Shown here: positions 5,835-7,355 of the stretch, one piece after another | Layout of the letters: every line of letters starts with the position of its first letter | Numbering within the stretch: the first letter of the stretch is position 1 | From: JAWXUE01 sp044432925 | GTDB taxonomy: Bacteria > Bacillota_I > Bacilli_A > Acholeplasmatales > Anaeroplasmataceae | DNA length: 7,355 bases | Direction: 5' to 3' | NCBI GenBank assembly: GCA_044432925.1 | Contig: JAWXUE010000045.1 | Span: 1 to 7,355, forward strand | The notes under the pieces: model-generated | The model's input: only the letters and a program-made list of their open reading frames with translations | Told to the model about the DNA's origin: nothing | Database searches by the model: none | Translations under genes and position numbers: made by a program

Positions 5835-7193
5835 TTATTTCACCTTAATAGAATTACAAATTACCTCTAGTAAATCTATACATTGCAATAAATCTTCATT
5901 TGTGTAAGTATTTTGACTTCTTCCATGATGTAATATATTCCTAATATATACAACCAATGTTTTTTCTTTATTCCTACTTTTGTATCCATTAGCACATTTT
6001 TCTTTATAATTATTAAATAAATACTCATCAATATAACTCATAGTAACCATAGTTTTATCTCTTTCTTCTATTTTAGCTGCACTTCTTTCTACTTGATTTA
6101 AGAAACTCTCCAACAATTCGAATAATTCTTTGAAATATGATTCACCTTCCACACCAAATATTTTAAATGAAATTTCAGAAAGTGAGATTGGAGATAGTAT
6201 AAAATTTTCATGATATTTAGCCTCAATACTACCGTTATTTTCTACAAGACAAACAACTTTAACGTCATTATTATCATATTCATTTATAGCACATGACAAA
6301 AAATAACGCGAATGAGTAGTAAAGAAAAATTGATTGCTGTTTTCATTAGATACTAATGATGTATAAAAATCATATGATTTATTTTGCCATTTAGGATGTA
6401 AATTACATTCAGGTTCATCTACGAAAATAGTTTTATTACATTCTCTAGGTAGAGAAAGAATTTTTGCAGCATTGAAAACAACTCTTTTTTCCCCATCACT
6501 TAACATATTAATGTCAAATTCATTGTTAAACTTCTTAAACCATAAATCCTTTTTCGAATTTGTTAAATAATGATTGATATTATTTTTTATAGTATATATA
6601 CCTAAGCATTCAATGCTTTTTTCTTCAAAAAAAATATTGAAATTTTTTTTAAAAATTGCAAATCTAGAATCATTTTCAAAGAAGTTTTCACTAAATTCAT
6701 GTTTATTTTTAACTTTATATAAAAAATCTTCGTCATCACTATTTGATAAACTCAGTAACATATTTTTAATTTGAATTAAATCTTCGCTCGTAACTGTTTC
6801 ACTACTAATTTTTATTGCAACATTATTACAATTTATATCATCATAATCATGATGTTTTCCATCCTCATCCTCATAGATTTCATCAATAAAAACAGGTAAT
6901 CTTTCGTTACTACACTTATTTAATACATAATCAGGTAAAGAATGACCATTATGATCGTCATTGGTACCTCTAGTAATATAATGAGTTTTATCTTCTTTTT
7001 TATATTCTATTTTTTCTATATTATTAAGACTAGCATTACATAAAAAATCTGAAATTGAATTAATTAAAGATGATTTTCCGGATCCATTTTCTCCTACTAA
7101 TATTATTTTAGAACATGGTTTACCTTGCTTAGTAAAGTCTATTTCTAAATTAGCTAAGACTGGATGATTTTTATATTTTATTTTCGTAATCAT
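5835..7193 (-). CDS. ABC/RecF-type AAA ATPase with C-terminal HEPN-like RNxxxH motif
   Basis: This 452-aa cytoplasmic ATPase belongs to the ABC-like AAA group found in many defence systems. It shows Walker A GENGSGKSS (34-42), an ABC signature-like LSDGEKR (231-237), Walker B with catalytic glutamate IFVDEPE (256-262) followed by NLHP, and a switch histidine in TTHS (H294). The middle (about 60-220) is a variable insertion. After the ATPase core, residues about 340-452 are mostly helical and contain YIRNILHHG (416-424), in which R418, N419 and H423 fit the RNxxxH signature of HEPN ribonucleases. There is no TOPRIM motif, so it is not a classical OLD nuclease. It lies directly upstream of the restriction-modification genes on the same strand, with its own promoter and ribosome binding site. 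A PrrC-like guard role is plausible but inferred. The ATPase call is firm; the RNase call is moderate. Confidence 0.85.
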   Translation of the reverse strand: MITKIKYKNHPVLANLEIDFTKQGKPCSKIILVGENGSGKSSLINSISDFLCNASLNNIEKIEYKKEDKTHYITRGTNDDHNGHSLPDYVLNKCSNERLPVFIDEIYEDEDGKHHDYDDINCNNVAIKISSETVTSEDLIQIKNMLLSLSNSDDEDFLYKVKNKHEFSENFFENDSRFAIFKKNFNIFFEEKSIECLGIYTIKNNINHYLTNSKKDLWFKKFNNEFDINMLSDGEKRVVFNAAKILSLPRECNKTIFVDEPECNLHPKWQNKSYDFYTSLVSNENSNQFFFTTHSRYFLSCAINEYDNNDVKVVCLVENNGSIEAKYHENFILSPISLSEISFKIFGVEGESYFKELFELLESFLNQVERSAAKIEERDKTMVTMSYIDEYLFNNYKEKCANGYKSRNKEKTLVVYIRNILHHGRSQNTYTNEDLLQCIDLLEVICNSIKVK

Positions 7194-7201
7194 GATTTAC
7201 T

Positions 7202-7210
7202 ACCTCCTTT
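7202..7210 (-). promoter_or_regulatory. Strong ribosome binding site of the ATPase-HEPN gene
   Basis: AAAGGAGGT on the minus strand is 8 bases before the ATG at 7193. It supports that start and is identical to the site in front of the methyltransferase-like gene. Confidence 0.9.
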
Positions 7211-7229
7211 ATTTTCTTTAACAACTTAT

Positions 7230-7238
7230 ATTATAACA
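7230..7238 (-). promoter_or_regulatory. Extended -10 promoter of the ATPase-HEPN gene
   Basis: TGTTATAAT on the minus strand is a perfect extended -10 element and ends 19 bases before the ribosome binding site. No convincing -35 is seen at 17-18 bp. The promoter sits between the RlmD terminator and the ATPase gene, so transcription of the defence genes is insulated from the chromosomal gene. Confidence 0.72.
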
Positions 7239-7257
7239 TTTTCCAACATAATATAAA

Positions 7258-7279
7258 GAGGAATAGATTCCTATTCCTC
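7258..7279 (-). terminator. Terminator downstream of the RlmD-like gene
   Basis: A perfect 9-bp stem (GAGGAATAG 7258-7266, CTATTCCTC 7271-7279) has a 4-base loop. On the minus strand it is followed by TTTATATT, a modest T-rich tail. It lies 40 bases past the stop of the RlmD-like gene and just upstream of the ATPase promoter. Confidence 0.7.
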
Positions 7280-7319
7280 AATAAATAATCAATTTGACGC
7301 ATGATATGTTTCTTCAATT

Positions 7320-7355
7320 TTATTTTCTACACAAACGGACTACACTCTCGACGTG
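7320..7355 (-). CDS. rlmD: 3' end of 23S rRNA (uracil-C5)-methyltransferase RlmD/RumA-like gene (partial)
   Basis: The last 11 codons and the TAA stop are visible on the minus strand and read HVESVVRLCRK; the rest lies beyond the window. The TrmA/RlmD family of SAM-dependent RNA uracil methyltransferases ends in a conserved segment of the form HVE(T/S)VVLLSRK. The match is exact through HVESVV and then departs (RLC instead of the usual LLS). This is what would be expected if a mobile element had recombined inside the last codons and supplied a replacement tail and stop. The 3' end of this gene (rumA) is a documented insertion site of integrative elements in streptococci and other Bacillota. 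The call rests on a short stretch and should be treated as probable. Confidence 0.65.
   Translation of the reverse strand, partial: HVESVVRLCRK

Noticed and set aside
6604..6622. Hairpin AAGCATT/AATGCTT followed by T residues, resembling a plus-strand terminator
   Set aside because: It is inside the ATPase coding region on the opposite strand, with no plus-strand gene upstream and only a 1-base loop.
6574..6774. Open reading frame of 66 codons on the plus strand, hydrophobic and resembling a small membrane protein
   Set aside because: It is antisense to the ATPase gene. The hydrophobicity follows from reading complementary A-rich codons, and no ribosome binding site is present.

Overview
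This 7.4-kb window is AT-rich and looks like low-GC Bacillota (Firmicutes) DNA. Two genes have textbook AAAGGAGGT ribosome binding sites. Two promoters have extended -10 boxes (TGTTATAAT), terminators are hairpins followed by T runs, and tryptophan is read from TGG, so the standard bacterial code fits. The gene content is that of a mobile-element cargo region carrying a restriction-modification or phage-defence locus. At the right edge the window runs into the last codons of a minus-strand gene. Its C-terminus (HVESVVRLCRK) resembles the conserved end of the 23S rRNA uracil methyltransferase RlmD/RumA, a known integration site for mobile elements. The right edge is therefore probably the chromosome-element junction.

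Layout from left to right. (1) 20-346, plus strand: a small XRE/Cro-type DNA-binding protein with its own terminator at 352-378. (2) 379-735: no gene, but structured DNA. It holds a GC-rich hairpin inside a larger inverted repeat (415-501), a 17-bp palindrome (550-566), and a 19-bp inverted repeat with one mismatch (608-626/666-684). (3) 736-769: terminator shared by the converging transcripts. (4) 772-4824, minus: a 1350-aa protein joining a GIY-YIG-like nuclease domain, a DEAH helicase, an N6-adenine methyltransferase-like domain with NPPY, and a probable target-recognition region. (5) 4829-5767, minus: a 312-aa methyltransferase-like subunit 4 bp upstream of the large gene, with a near-canonical SAM-pocket motif but no NPPY. 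(6) 5835-7193, minus: a 452-aa ABC/RecF-type ATPase with a C-terminal RNxxxH motif of the HEPN ribonuclease type. (7) 7258-7279: terminator facing the RlmD gene. (8) 7320-7355: the RlmD 3' end.

The three large minus-strand genes look like one defence module. The 312-aa and 1350-aa proteins probably form one restriction-modification enzyme: modification, ATP-driven translocation and cleavage. The methyltransferase motifs of the two proteins degenerate in a complementary way, which suggests a methyltransferase active site shared between subunits. The ATPase-HEPN protein lies just upstream under a promoter that shares a 14-bp block with the restriction-modification promoter. By analogy with PrrC, which is associated with type I systems, it may act as a second-line RNA-cutting guard. 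All functional claims come from motifs read by eye; no database search or structure prediction was run.
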